7,530 nt of DNA, from the NCBI GenBank assembly GCA_028868335.1, contig JAGWUU010000160.1, positions 1-7,530 of the forward strand, given 5' to 3'. The DNA comes from Sphingomonadales bacterium. Lineage in GTDB: Bacteria > Pseudomonadota > Alphaproteobacteria > Sphingomonadales > Sphingomonadaceae. Each line of letters starts with the position of its first letter. Positions within the stretch are counted from its first letter, which is position 1. The position numbers and the translations under genes are program-made. The notes beneath the pieces are model-generated. The model was given only the letters and a program-made list of their open reading frames with translations. It was not told the origin of the DNA and searched no databases. Below, piece by piece: positions 1 through 5,806 of the stretch.

Positions 1-807
1 GTGGGCGATGCGCAGGGCGAGGCCAAGGGCGCGCGGATCACCGGGGGCATCGCGCTCGACACGGATGAGGTGAACCGCTGGCTGGCGCACCGGATCGAGA
101 GACGCAGCACCCTGCGCTGGATCGCCGATGACAACCGCGTCGAGGCGCTGCTCGAAACGCGGCTGGGGGCGATCACCGTGTCGCGCGGGTCCGATCCCGC
201 GCCCGATCCCGAGGCGATCCGCGCTTTCCTGCTCGACAAGGTCGCGAGCGATGGCCTCGCCCTGCTGCCGCTGTCCAAGGCGAGCCACGCCCTGCTGCGC
301 CGTGCGCGCTACGCCGGGATCGAGGCTCTGTCCGATGACGCGCTTGTCGCCGATGCCGTTGAATGGCTCGGTCCGTTGCTGGGGCGCAGGCTCGATCAGA
401 TCGATCCGGCGCGGCTGCACGATGCCTTGCGCGCGCGGCTCGACTATGCGGGCCAGCAGGCGCTTGACCGGCTGGCCCCGGCGCAGTTCGCCAGCGCGGC
501 GGGGACCAGTCATGCGATCGACTATGACGATCCCGGTGGAGCAAGCGTCGAGCTGCGCGTACAGGCGCTGTTCGGGCTCGACCGGCACCCGACGTTCGGT
601 CAGCCGCCGCAGCCCTTGTTGCTCAAGCTCACTGATCCGGGCGGCAAGCCCCTGCAGACCACGCGCGACCTGCCCGGGTTCTGGCGTGGATCGTGGAAGG
701 ACGTGCAGCGCGACATGAAAGGGCGCTACCCCAAGCACCGTTGGCCTGACCAACCGTGGACCGAGGTGGCCAGCCTCAAGACCCGGAACGCCTTCGAACG
801 ACGGTGA
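1..807 (+). CDS. hrpB: ATP-dependent helicase HrpB, C-terminal part (5' end outside window)
   Basis: This is the last 268 residues of an HrpB-type DEAH-box helicase, a family of roughly 800-residue proteins with a proposed role in RNA metabolism. The helicase motor domains lie upstream of the window. What is visible is the HrpB-specific C-terminal domain: a FGL segment near residue 190, then the family signature TRDLPGFWRGSW (about 221-232) and GRYPKHRWP (241-249), close to the TOM end of the chain. The GTG at base 1 is an in-frame valine codon at the window edge and not a start, because reading is open to the left and the protein would lack its motor. The stop is TGA at 805-807. A complex I subunit gene follows 54 bp later on the same strand, probably with its own promoter. 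The assignment rests on these C-terminal motifs and is confident; the exact cellular substrate is not known to me. Confidence 0.93.
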   Translation: MGDAQGEAKGARITGGIALDTDEVNRWLAHRIERRSTLRWIADDNRVEALLETRLGAITVSRGSDPAPDPEAIRAFLLDKVASDGLALLPLSKASHALLRRARYAGIEALSDDALVADAVEWLGPLLGRRLDQIDPARLHDALRARLDYAGQQALDRLAPAQFASAAGTSHAIDYDDPGGASVELRVQALFGLDRHPTFGQPPQPLLLKLTDPGGKPLQTTRDLPGFWRGSWKDVQRDMKGRYPKHRWPDQPWTEVASLKTRNAFERR

Positions 808-813
808 TTCAGG

Positions 814-843
814 TTCGCCCCATCTTGATTCCCCGGCTATTCT
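814..843 (+). promoter_or_regulatory. Possible promoter of the NDUFS4-like gene
   Basis: A -35-like TTCGCC (814-819), an 18-bp spacer and a -10-like TATTCT (838-843) would start transcription near 850, about 12 bases before the start codon. By itself the match to a housekeeping promoter is poor. It is listed because the same layout, with 11 of 12 bases identical across the -10 region (837-848), recurs before dnaX at 1424-1458. This is inference from two copies. Confidence 0.35.
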
Positions 844-861
844 GCACCAAAGCGCAAGGCC

Positions 862-1140
862 ATGCCCGCACGCATCTACCAACGCCCGAAGAACGCCATG
901 CAGTCCGGCCAGGCCCGGCTGGGCGACTGGATCCTTGACTTCGCCCCCGCCGAAGCGCGGCGGGCCGACCCGCTGATGGGCTGGACCGGATCGGGCGATA
1001 TGCAGAGCCAGGTCCAATTGCGCTTTGGCAGCGCTGACGAGGCCCGGGCCTACGCCGACAAATACGGGATCGAGGCCGAGGTGCATACCGTGCCGCCGCG
1101 CCGCCTCAAGCTGCAGGCCTACGCCGACAATTTCCGCTGA
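862..1140 (+). CDS. NDUFS4-like accessory subunit of NADH:ubiquinone oxidoreductase (complex I)
   Basis: A 92-residue protein of the 'ETC complex I subunit conserved region' family, the bacterial relative of mitochondrial NDUFS4 (18-kDa subunit). In that family the protein binds the peripheral NADH-oxidising arm on the cytoplasmic side and helps its assembly or stability. Visible family features are the N-terminal ARIYQRPKNAMQSG segment (3-16), a WTGSGDMQSQVQLRF block (about 41-55), then an EARAYADKYGIE helix and a basic C-terminus ending in NFR. The length is normal for bacterial members. ATG at 862 is the only sensible start, since the conserved ARIYQ segment begins at residue 3. The Shine-Dalgarno match is weak (AAGG at 856-859, very close to the start). 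The gene stands alone, away from any nuo cluster in view, as is usual for this subunit in Alphaproteobacteria. Confidence 0.88.
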   Translation: MPARIYQRPKNAMQSGQARLGDWILDFAPAEARRADPLMGWTGSGDMQSQVQLRFGSADEARAYADKYGIEAEVHTVPPRRLKLQAYADNFR

Positions 1141-1155
1141 CCGGCTGATCGGGAA

Positions 1156-1206
1156 GCGGACCGACCGGTTGCCTGGGTCGCGCAGGTAAGCAACGGCCAG
1201 GTCCGC
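1156..1206 (+). other. Long imperfect stem-loop of unknown role
   Basis: GCGGACC (1156-1162) pairs perfectly with GGTCCGC (1200-1206). Inside it, CC (1165-1166) pairs with GG (1195-1196), GTTGC (1168-1172) with GCAAC (1190-1194), and CTG (1173-1175) with CAG (1183-1185), leaving a 7-base apical loop and small internal loops. It begins 15 bases after the stop of the NDUFS4-like gene. It could be a 3' UTR structure, part of a terminator, or a small RNA. No T-run follows, and I recognise no known RNA family. Confidence 0.45.
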
Positions 1207-1212
1207 CCCCAA

Positions 1213-1232
1213 GTCGTCCCGCAGGGGACGAC
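1213..1232 (+). terminator. 8-bp GC-rich hairpin, possible terminator without a T-run
   Basis: GTCGTCCC (1213-1220) and GGGACGAC (1225-1232) form a perfect 8-bp stem around the tetraloop GCAG. It lies 72 bp after the NDUFS4-like gene and before the ffs promoter, so ending that transcript is the simplest job for it. The sequence after the stem is not T-rich on either strand, so it is not a classic intrinsic terminator. A 5-bp hairpin (CGCTC 1242-1246 with GAGCG 1252-1256) follows. Confidence 0.35.
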
Positions 1233-1293
1233 CAAACCGACCGCTCGTGAAGAGCGAGTCGCACACCTTCTATGCCAGTCGGACCAAGGACAC

Positions 1294-1321
1294 TTGCTTA
1301 AACGCGACAGCCCCGTCATAT
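1294..1321 (+). promoter_or_regulatory. Probable ffs promoter
   Basis: TTGCTT (1294-1299), a 16-bp spacer and TCATAT (1316-1321) fit a vegetative alphaproteobacterial promoter. Transcription would start near 1328, which is where the paired 5' end of the SRP RNA is expected. The agreement with the RNA boundary is the main support. Confidence 0.5.
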
Positions 1322-1327
1322 GCGCCG

Positions 1328-1420
1328 CCGGGAGTCGGTCGGACGTTTGCGCTCGCCAACCTGGTCAGGTCCGGAAGGAAGCAGCCACAACGGGTTGCGG
1401 CGGGTCGGCCGGCTCCTAAT
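1328..1420 (+). ncRNA. ffs: Signal recognition particle RNA, small (4.5S) type
   Basis: The RNA core of the signal recognition particle, which binds the Ffh protein and guides ribosomes making membrane proteins to the FtsY receptor. The near-invariant SRP domain IV sequence is present: GGTCAGGTCCGGAAGGAAGC (1363-1382), including the GGAA tetraloop and the Ffh-binding asymmetric loop, continuing into AGCC. The outer ends pair as one long hairpin: GGAGTCGGTCG (1331-1341) with CGGCCGGCTCC (1406-1416), 11 bp with two G-U pairs, and CAACC (1357-1361) with GGTTG (1393-1397). The total of about 95 nt suits the small bacterial type that lacks an Alu domain. The ends are estimated from the pairing and are good to a few bases. 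Its place just before dnaX matches the gene order known in Bacillus subtilis and other bacteria. Short open frames crossing this region are spurious. Confidence 0.93.
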
Positions 1421-1423
1421 CCC

Positions 1424-1453
1424 TTCGACAATCGAACTGGCGCCGCCTAGTCT
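1424..1453 (+). promoter_or_regulatory. Possible dnaX promoter giving a leaderless mRNA
   Basis: TTCGAC (1424-1429), an 18-bp spacer and TAGTCT (1448-1453) lie just after the SRP RNA. The distance from the -10 puts the first transcribed base at about 1459-1461, on the dnaX start codon itself. dnaX has no Shine-Dalgarno sequence, which fits a leaderless message. The alternative is read-through from the ffs promoter. Confidence 0.35.
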
Positions 1454-1459
1454 GCACCC

Positions 1460-3223
1460 ATGGGTGATTCCCCCGACATCTTCGGCGACGAGCCTGAAAA
1501 CGACGACGCGCCAAGCCTTGCCGAGCTGGAGGAGGCCGGACAGGAATCGATGTTCGGCGCGCCGGAACCTGCGCCCGTCGCTCCCCCCGTTCCGCCAACC
1601 AGCGCCCCGGCGCAGCCCTATCGCGTGTTGGCGCGCAAGTATCGCCCGCAGACCTTCAGCGCGCTGATCGGGCAGGACGCGATGGTCCAGACGCTGGGCA
1701 ACGCGATCCGGCGCGACCGGCTGGCCCATGCCTTCCTGATGACCGGGGTGCGCGGGGTGGGCAAGACCAGCACTGCGCGCCTCATCGCCAAGGCGCTCAA
1801 CTGCATCGGACCGGACGGCAAGGGTGGGCCGACGATCGACCCTTGCGGCCAGTGCGAACCGTGCCGCGCCATTGCAGAGGGGCGCCATATCGACGTGATC
1901 GAAATGGACGCCGCGAGCCATACCGGCGTCGACGACGTGCGCGAGATTATCGAGGCGGTGCGTTATGCCGCCGTGTCGGCCCGCTACAAGATCTACATCA
2001 TCGACGAAGTTCACATGCTGAGCCGCAATGCGTTCAACGCCTTGCTCAAGACGCTGGAGGAGCCACCGGCCCATGTGAAGTTCCTGTTCGCGACCACCGA
2101 GGTCGACAAGCTGCCGGTGACGGTACTCAGCCGTTGCCAGCGGTTCGACCTGCGACGCATCTCGACGCCGTTGCTGGCCGAACACTTTGCCGGCATCTGC
2201 ACCGCAGAGGGCGTTGCCGCCGAGAGCGAAGCCTTGTCGATGATCGCTGCCGCGGCCGAAGGTTCGGTGCGCGACGGGCTTTCGATCCTGGATCAGGCGA
2301 TCGCCCACGCCGATCTGGGCGGTGAGGGCAACGTTTCCGCAGCGCAGGTGCAGGACATGCTCGGGCTGGCCGACAAGGCGGCACAGCGCCGACTGTTCGC
2401 CGCCCTGCTCGGCGGAGATGGCGCAGCCCTGCTTGACGCTGTCGACCAGCAATTCGCGCTGGGGGTGGAACCGCTGGCGCTGATGCGTTCGGCGTTGGAA
2501 TTGACCCACCGCATTACCGTTACCCAGCTTGGCCGGAACGGTGCGGATGCCGTGTCGGCGGAGGAGCGCGCGGCTCTGGAGGAGTGGGCGGAACAGCTTG
2601 GCGCCGGACAATTGCATCGGCTCTGGCAACTGCTGCTCAAGGGCCATGACGAGGTACGTTCCGCGCCTGATCCACTGGTTGCCGCCAAGATGGCGCTGCT
2701 GCGCGTGCTGCACGCCAGCGACATGCCGGATCCCGGTTCACTGGCGAAAAAGCTGGAGGAGCTGGCCGTTTCGGGCATCGCCATGGTGGCGCCTGCCAGC
2801 GGCGAAGCCGTGGCCGCGCCCGTCGCCCGCACCGACCAGACCTGGCGCGCCCTGATCGAAACGGTCGACCAGTCCGGTCAACTGCGACTGGCCCAGGTGA
2901 TGCGCGATTGGGTGCGGGTAATCGACCTCGGGCCCGCTGAGCTGCTCTATGCACTCGCCCCCGGCTATTCGGGCGATCCCACGGCCGAAGTGCGCGATGC
3001 CTTGCTGCGCGCCACGGGTGAACGCTGGCAGGTCACGCGCGGAGAAGGGGACGGCCAGCCGACCCTGCGCGAGGCTGCGGAGGTCGCCAAGGCCGCCGAG
3101 CGCGAAGCGCTTATGCGGCACCCGCTGGTCGAGGCGGCGTTCACCGCCTTTCCCGACGCCCAGATAGTCGAAGAAAGCCCCGAAGCGCGCGTCGCTCAGG
3201 GCGGCAACAAGTGGAGCAGATGA
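1460..3223 (+). CDS. dnaX: DNA polymerase III subunit tau/gamma (clamp-loader ATPase DnaX)
   Basis: DnaX (587 residues) is the ATPase subunit of the clamp loader, which places the sliding clamp on primed DNA; the full-length tau form also ties the loader to the polymerase and helicase in the cytoplasm. After a 53-residue acidic, proline-rich extension comes the core: YRVLARKYRPQTF (54-66), Walker A GVRGVGKTS (96-104), zinc-binding Cys115, Cys129, Cys132 and Cys135, Walker B IIDEVH (180-185), NALLKTLEEPP (193-203), the SRC motif with arginine finger Arg225 and sensor 2 GSVRD with Arg271. The clamp-loader core ends near residue 425. A separate C-terminal domain (about 460-585) should contact the polymerase. 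ATG 1460 has no Shine-Dalgarno sequence, but no better in-frame start precedes the core. The heptamer GAAAAAG (2746-2752, Lys430-Lys431) could allow a gamma-like product. The stop is one base before ybaB. Confidence 0.96.
   Translation: MGDSPDIFGDEPENDDAPSLAELEEAGQESMFGAPEPAPVAPPVPPTSAPAQPYRVLARKYRPQTFSALIGQDAMVQTLGNAIRRDRLAHAFLMTGVRGVGKTSTARLIAKALNCIGPDGKGGPTIDPCGQCEPCRAIAEGRHIDVIEMDAASHTGVDDVREIIEAVRYAAVSARYKIYIIDEVHMLSRNAFNALLKTLEEPPAHVKFLFATTEVDKLPVTVLSRCQRFDLRRISTPLLAEHFAGICTAEGVAAESEALSMIAAAAEGSVRDGLSILDQAIAHADLGGEGNVSAAQVQDMLGLADKAAQRRLFAALLGGDGAALLDAVDQQFALGVEPLALMRSALELTHRITVTQLGRNGADAVSAEERAALEEWAEQLGAGQLHRLWQLLLKGHDEVRSAPDPLVAAKMALLRVLHASDMPDPGSLAKKLEELAVSGIAMVAPASGEAVAAPVARTDQTWRALIETVDQSGQLRLAQVMRDWVRVIDLGPAELLYALAPGYSGDPTAEVRDALLRATGERWQVTRGEGDGQPTLREAAEVAKAAEREALMRHPLVEAAFTAFPDAQIVEESPEARVAQGGNKWSR
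3213..3216 (+). promoter_or_regulatory. Shine-Dalgarno site of ybaB inside the dnaX end
   Basis: GGAG lies within the last codons of dnaX, 8 bases before the GTG at 3225. It decides in favour of GTG 3225 over the in-frame ATG at 3234, which would be 17 bases away. It also implies that ybaB is translated from the dnaX message. Confidence 0.6.
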
Positions 3224-3224
3224 C

Positions 3225-3563
3225 GTGAAGTCGATGGAAGAGATGATCAAGGCGGCCCAGCAGGCGGCAGAGACCATCCAGAAGCAGATGAACGAAAGCC
3301 AGGCCAAGCTCGACGGTATCGAGGTTGAGGGCAAGTCCGGCGGCGGTCTCGTCGTGATACGCTGCTCGGCCAAGGGCAGAATCATCGGCGTGGCGATCGA
3401 TGACAGCCTGATGCAGCCGAGCGACAAAGGCATCCTCGAAGACCTGATCGCCGCCGCCTTCAACGATGCCCGTGCCAAGGCGGACGAAGTCGCGGGTCGT
3501 GAGATGGCGGCGATGCAGCAGGGCATGGGCCTGCCGCCGGGGTTCAAGCTGCCGGGAATGTAA
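3225..3563 (+). CDS. ybaB: YbaB/EbfC family nucleoid-associated DNA-binding protein
   Basis: A 112-residue protein of the YbaB/EbfC family, small dimeric proteins that bind DNA and are thought to act on nucleoid structure and gene expression. The N-terminal half is a long amphipathic helix rich in Gln, Glu and Lys (about 3-34). The family core follows: the VEGKSGGGLVVIRCSAKGRIIGVAIDD strand region (about 35-61), then a second helix (LEDLIAAAFNDARAKADEV) and a Met/Gly/Pro-rich tail ending GLPPGFKLPGM. Length and layout are normal. GTG 3225 is preferred because of the GGAG 8 bases upstream. It is separated from dnaX by a single base, so the two are surely co-transcribed. In many bacteria recR follows as dnaX-ybaB-recR; here a terminator-like hairpin and an unrelated gene follow instead. 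Confidence 0.93.
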   Translation: MKSMEEMIKAAQQAAETIQKQMNESQAKLDGIEVEGKSGGGLVVIRCSAKGRIIGVAIDDSLMQPSDKGILEDLIAAAFNDARAKADEVAGREMAAMQQGMGLPPGFKLPGM

Positions 3564-3572
3564 ACGCCCGGC

Positions 3573-3599
3573 GACGGCGGTTTGCCGTCTGTCGATTTT
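3573..3599 (+). terminator. Probable intrinsic terminator after ybaB
   Basis: GACGGC (3573-3578) and GCCGTC (3584-3589) form a perfect 6-bp stem around GGTTT. A T follows at once, and a short T-run (TTTT, 3596-3599) lies 6 bases further on. It starts 9 bases after the ybaB stop, the right place to end the dnaX-ybaB transcript. The stem is short and the T-run is displaced, so it may be leaky. Confidence 0.5.
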
Positions 3600-3608
3600 G
3601 CACAAGTG

Positions 3609-3637
3609 TTGCTCCCCGATTTGATCCACTCTTCAAT
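3609..3637 (+). promoter_or_regulatory. Possible promoter of the amidohydrolase gene
   Basis: TTGCTC (3609-3614), a 17-bp spacer and TTCAAT (3632-3637) is one candidate, with a start near 3644. A second candidate is TTGCAC (3598-3603), a 16-bp spacer and TTTGAT (3620-3625), with a start near 3632. Both overlap the inverted repeat at 3612-3657. Neither is a strong consensus match and I cannot choose between them. Confidence 0.3.
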
Positions 3638-3657
3638 CAGATGATCGAATTGGGGAG
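3612..3657 (+). repeat. 15-bp inverted repeat covering the amidohydrolase Shine-Dalgarno site
   Basis: The arms CTCCCCGATTTGATC (3612-3626) and GATCGAATTGGGGAG (3643-3657) are separated by 16 bases. As DNA they match at 13 of 15 positions; as RNA all 15 positions pair, since the two mismatches become G-U pairs. The last six bases of the right arm, GGGGAG (3652-3657), are the Shine-Dalgarno sequence, 6 bases before the ATG at 3664. It may be an operator for a dimeric regulator or an RNA hairpin that hides the ribosome-binding site. No T-run follows, so a terminator is unlikely. Confidence 0.75.
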
Positions 3658-3663
3658 ATTCGC

Positions 3664-5700
3664 ATGTTTCGTGCCGCTTTGCCGCTGATCGCGGGGTTGC
3701 TTGCCTCGTCCGCTCTCGCGCAAACCCCGAAGGAGGAATTGGCCAAGCCACCCGCCAACGCCCGGCATCTGGTGATCCAGTCGACTGGTGGAAAGCATGG
3801 CGAAAGCTGGTCGTGGGTGCTGCCCGACGGCACCCGGATGGGGCGCGAATCGATGAACCTGCGCGGGCAGGTTTGGGAAGTCGACTACAAGGGCAAGCCG
3901 GGCAAGGACGGCATGCCCGATGTCATCGCGATCCGGGGAGTGACGCCGCAGGGCGATGCCGCGGAATCGTTTTCCCGCAGCGGCAACAAGGCGGACTGGA
4001 AAAGCCAGATCGACGCTGGCGCCAGTACCACGGCGCAGGGCAAGTTTTACACGCCCGTTGGCGGAACGATGGACCTCAACGCCTGGCTATTTGAGCGGCT
4101 GCTCGCCAGTCCGGGGCGCAGCATGACGCTGCTGCCCGGGGGCACTGCTCACGCCGAGAAGCTGTCAACGCTGGTTGTCGGCAAGGGCAAGGCGGCAAAG
4201 TCCGTCACGCTGTGGCAGGTCATGGGGATAAACAACACGCCATTCCCGGTGTGGTCGGATGCGAAGGGCAAGTTCTTCGCCATGACCAACGGCATGGCAT
4301 GGATTCCCGATGCCTATTCGGCCGACCAGAAGCAGATGGAAGCGGTTCAGGCCAAGGCCATTGCCGCGCAGGCGCCGATCCTGGCGAAAAAGCTGGTCAC
4401 CGTTCCGCAAACGCCGGTCGCCTTCACCCACGTCAAGCTGTTCGACGCCGATGGCCGCCGTTTCCTTGCCGATCAGAGCGTGATCGTATCGGGCGGGGTT
4501 ATCATGGCGGTCGGTCCCGCGGGATCGACACCCGTGCCCGCCGCCGCCAAGGTATTCGACGGGACCGGCAAGACGCTCGTTCCAGGGCTGTGGGATTGCC
4601 ACATGCACTTTGGCGATGACTATACCGGGCCGCAGGAGCTGTCGCTGGGCGTCACATCGGTGCGTGATCCGGGCAACAACGATTTCCTGACGATCGACCG
4701 CGCCAAGCGCGCCGCCGCCGGGCAACTGCTTACACCGCACGTCTATCCAAGCTCTCTGATCGACGGCAAAGGCCCCTACACCGCGCAGGTCGCCAATGTC
4801 GCGACCAGCCAGGACGACGCGCTGGCGCTGGTCCGCAAGGCGAAGGCTGACGGTTTCACCGGAGTAAAGTTCTACGGCACTTTCAATTACCGGTGGCTTC
4901 CCGCGGCGATAGCCGAGGCGCACCGGCTGGGCCTGCACGTCCACGGCCATATCCCGCATGGCATCCGCCCCAGCGAGGCGGTGAAGGACGGCTATGACGA
5001 GATCACCCACATCAACTGGATCGTGATGGAAGGCGTGCCGGCCAAGGAACTTGATACCGATAACGGCATCAACCGCTTTCAGGCGCCCGGTCGCTACGCC
5101 AAGGACATGAACCTTGACGGCCCCCAGATGGCGGGCCTGATCAAGACCATGGCGGACAGGCAAATCTATTCGGATCCGACCATGGTGGCCTTTGAAGGAC
5201 TCTACGTGCCGGAAAACGGTGAACTGTCGCCGTCCTACGCGCCCTTTGTCGGTACTTTGCCGCCCGCGGTAGAGCGTGGATTCAAGAGCGGCGGTTTCGC
5301 TCCGCCCGCCGGATTGACCCGCGCCGACTACCGCGCAAGCTGGACCAAGATGGTCGAGTTGCTCGGCAAGATGCATGCGGCGGGCGTGCCGATTGTGGCG
5401 GGAACTGACGGCTCGGGCATCGAGCTGATCCATGAGCTTGAGATATACCGCCAGGCTGGTTTCAGCGCCGCCGACGCGATCGCCGCCGCGACGATCGTTC
5501 CGGCCCGTCTGGTGGGCAAGGACAAGCAGACCGGCTCAATCGCTCCGGGCAAGGCCGCCGATCTTTTCCTCGTCGAAGGTGATCCCGAGGCACGGATCGG
5601 CGACCTGCGCCAGACCCGCGTGGTGATGATGGACGGCAAGCTGATGGACGCCGATGCCCTGCGCGCAGCATCAGGCTTTTCAGGTCGACCGAAGAACTAG
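3664..5700 (+). CDS. Exported amidohydrolase, imidazolonepropionase/prolidase-like, with an extra N-terminal domain
   Basis: A 678-residue metal-dependent hydrolase of the amidohydrolase superfamily. A Sec signal peptide (1-19, cleavage after ALA, before Gln20) predicts a periplasmic enzyme. Residues about 20-245 form an extra domain rich in beta-type segments, unassigned by me. The amidohydrolase part (about 250-670) opens with the usual small beta-sandwich and PGLWDCHMH, giving ligands His313 and His315. Lys402 (VKFYG) is the likely carboxylated bridging lysine, His427 and His449 (THINW) the next ligands, and Asp582 (AGTDGSG) the catalytic aspartate. The end has the family's GSIAPGKAADLFLVEGDP segment. 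All metal ligands are present, so it should be active. The nearest known group includes imidazolonepropionase and secreted Xaa-Pro or Xaa-Lys/Arg dipeptidases; the substrate cannot be read from the sequence, though peptides are a fair guess. The start is fixed by GGGGAG 6 bases upstream and by the signal peptide. Confidence 0.85.
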   Translation: MFRAALPLIAGLLASSALAQTPKEELAKPPANARHLVIQSTGGKHGESWSWVLPDGTRMGRESMNLRGQVWEVDYKGKPGKDGMPDVIAIRGVTPQGDAAESFSRSGNKADWKSQIDAGASTTAQGKFYTPVGGTMDLNAWLFERLLASPGRSMTLLPGGTAHAEKLSTLVVGKGKAAKSVTLWQVMGINNTPFPVWSDAKGKFFAMTNGMAWIPDAYSADQKQMEAVQAKAIAAQAPILAKKLVTVPQTPVAFTHVKLFDADGRRFLADQSVIVSGGVIMAVGPAGSTPVPAAAKVFDGTGKTLVPGLWDCHMHFGDDYTGPQELSLGVTSVRDPGNNDFLTIDRAKRAAAGQLLTPHVYPSSLIDGKGPYTAQVANVATSQDDALALVRKAKADGFTGVKFYGTFNYRWLPAAIAEAHRLGLHVHGHIPHGIRPSEAVKDGYDEITHINWIVMEGVPAKELDTDNGINRFQAPGRYAKDMNLDGPQMAGLIKTMADRQIYSDPTMVAFEGLYVPENGELSPSYAPFVGTLPPAVERGFKSGGFAPPAGLTRADYRASWTKMVELLGKMHAAGVPIVAGTDGSGIELIHELEIYRQAGFSAADAIAAATIVPARLVGKDKQTGSIAPGKAADLFLVEGDPEARIGDLRQTRVVMMDGKLMDADALRAASGFSGRPKN

Positions 5701-5796
5701 GTGCTTGGTCCCGTCATCTGAAACCATGCAAAAGCGGACGCTTGGTATCCGGCCAACACCCCGTTAAAAGGGCGGTGGTCGCGCACTCTGGATTCT

Positions 5797-5801
5797 GGAG
5801 G
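5797..5801 (+). promoter_or_regulatory. Shine-Dalgarno site of the small exported protein
   Basis: GGAGG lies 5 bases before the ATG at 5807, a near-ideal site that fixes this start ahead of a signal peptide. The 106-bp gap upstream also holds a weak promoter-like pair (TTGGTA 5742-5747 and TTAAAA 5764-5769) and a bulged hairpin (CACC 5757-5760 with GGTG 5774-5777), neither of which I can confirm. Confidence 0.7.
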
Positions 5802-5806
5802 CGACC

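Noticed and set aside
1..3. GTG at base 1 as the true start of the first gene
   Set aside because: The 268 residues match only the C-terminal domain of HrpB, so the gene must begin far upstream and the GTG is an internal valine codon.
1141..1320. A tRNA gene in the gap before ffs
   Set aside because: The stems found do not make a cloverleaf, and there is no T-loop consensus such as GGTTCGAATCC on either strand.
1247..1450. 67-codon plus-strand frame over the SRP RNA
   Set aside because: It covers the near-invariant SRP RNA core and shows no protein family features.
1316..2713. 465-codon open frame on the minus strand opposite dnaX
   Set aside because: Its translation has no recognisable domain and is rich in Arg, Gly and His, as expected from the complement of GC-rich coding sequence. 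dnaX on the plus strand is unmistakable.
2738..3751. 337-codon minus-strand frame across dnaX, ybaB and the start of the amidohydrolase
   Set aside because: It runs across three well-supported plus-strand features and the intergenic gap, with no recognisable domain.
4165..5433. 422-codon open frame on the minus strand opposite the amidohydrolase
   Set aside because: No family resemblance and no ribosome-binding site that I can see. The plus-strand enzyme has a signal peptide and a complete set of metal ligands.
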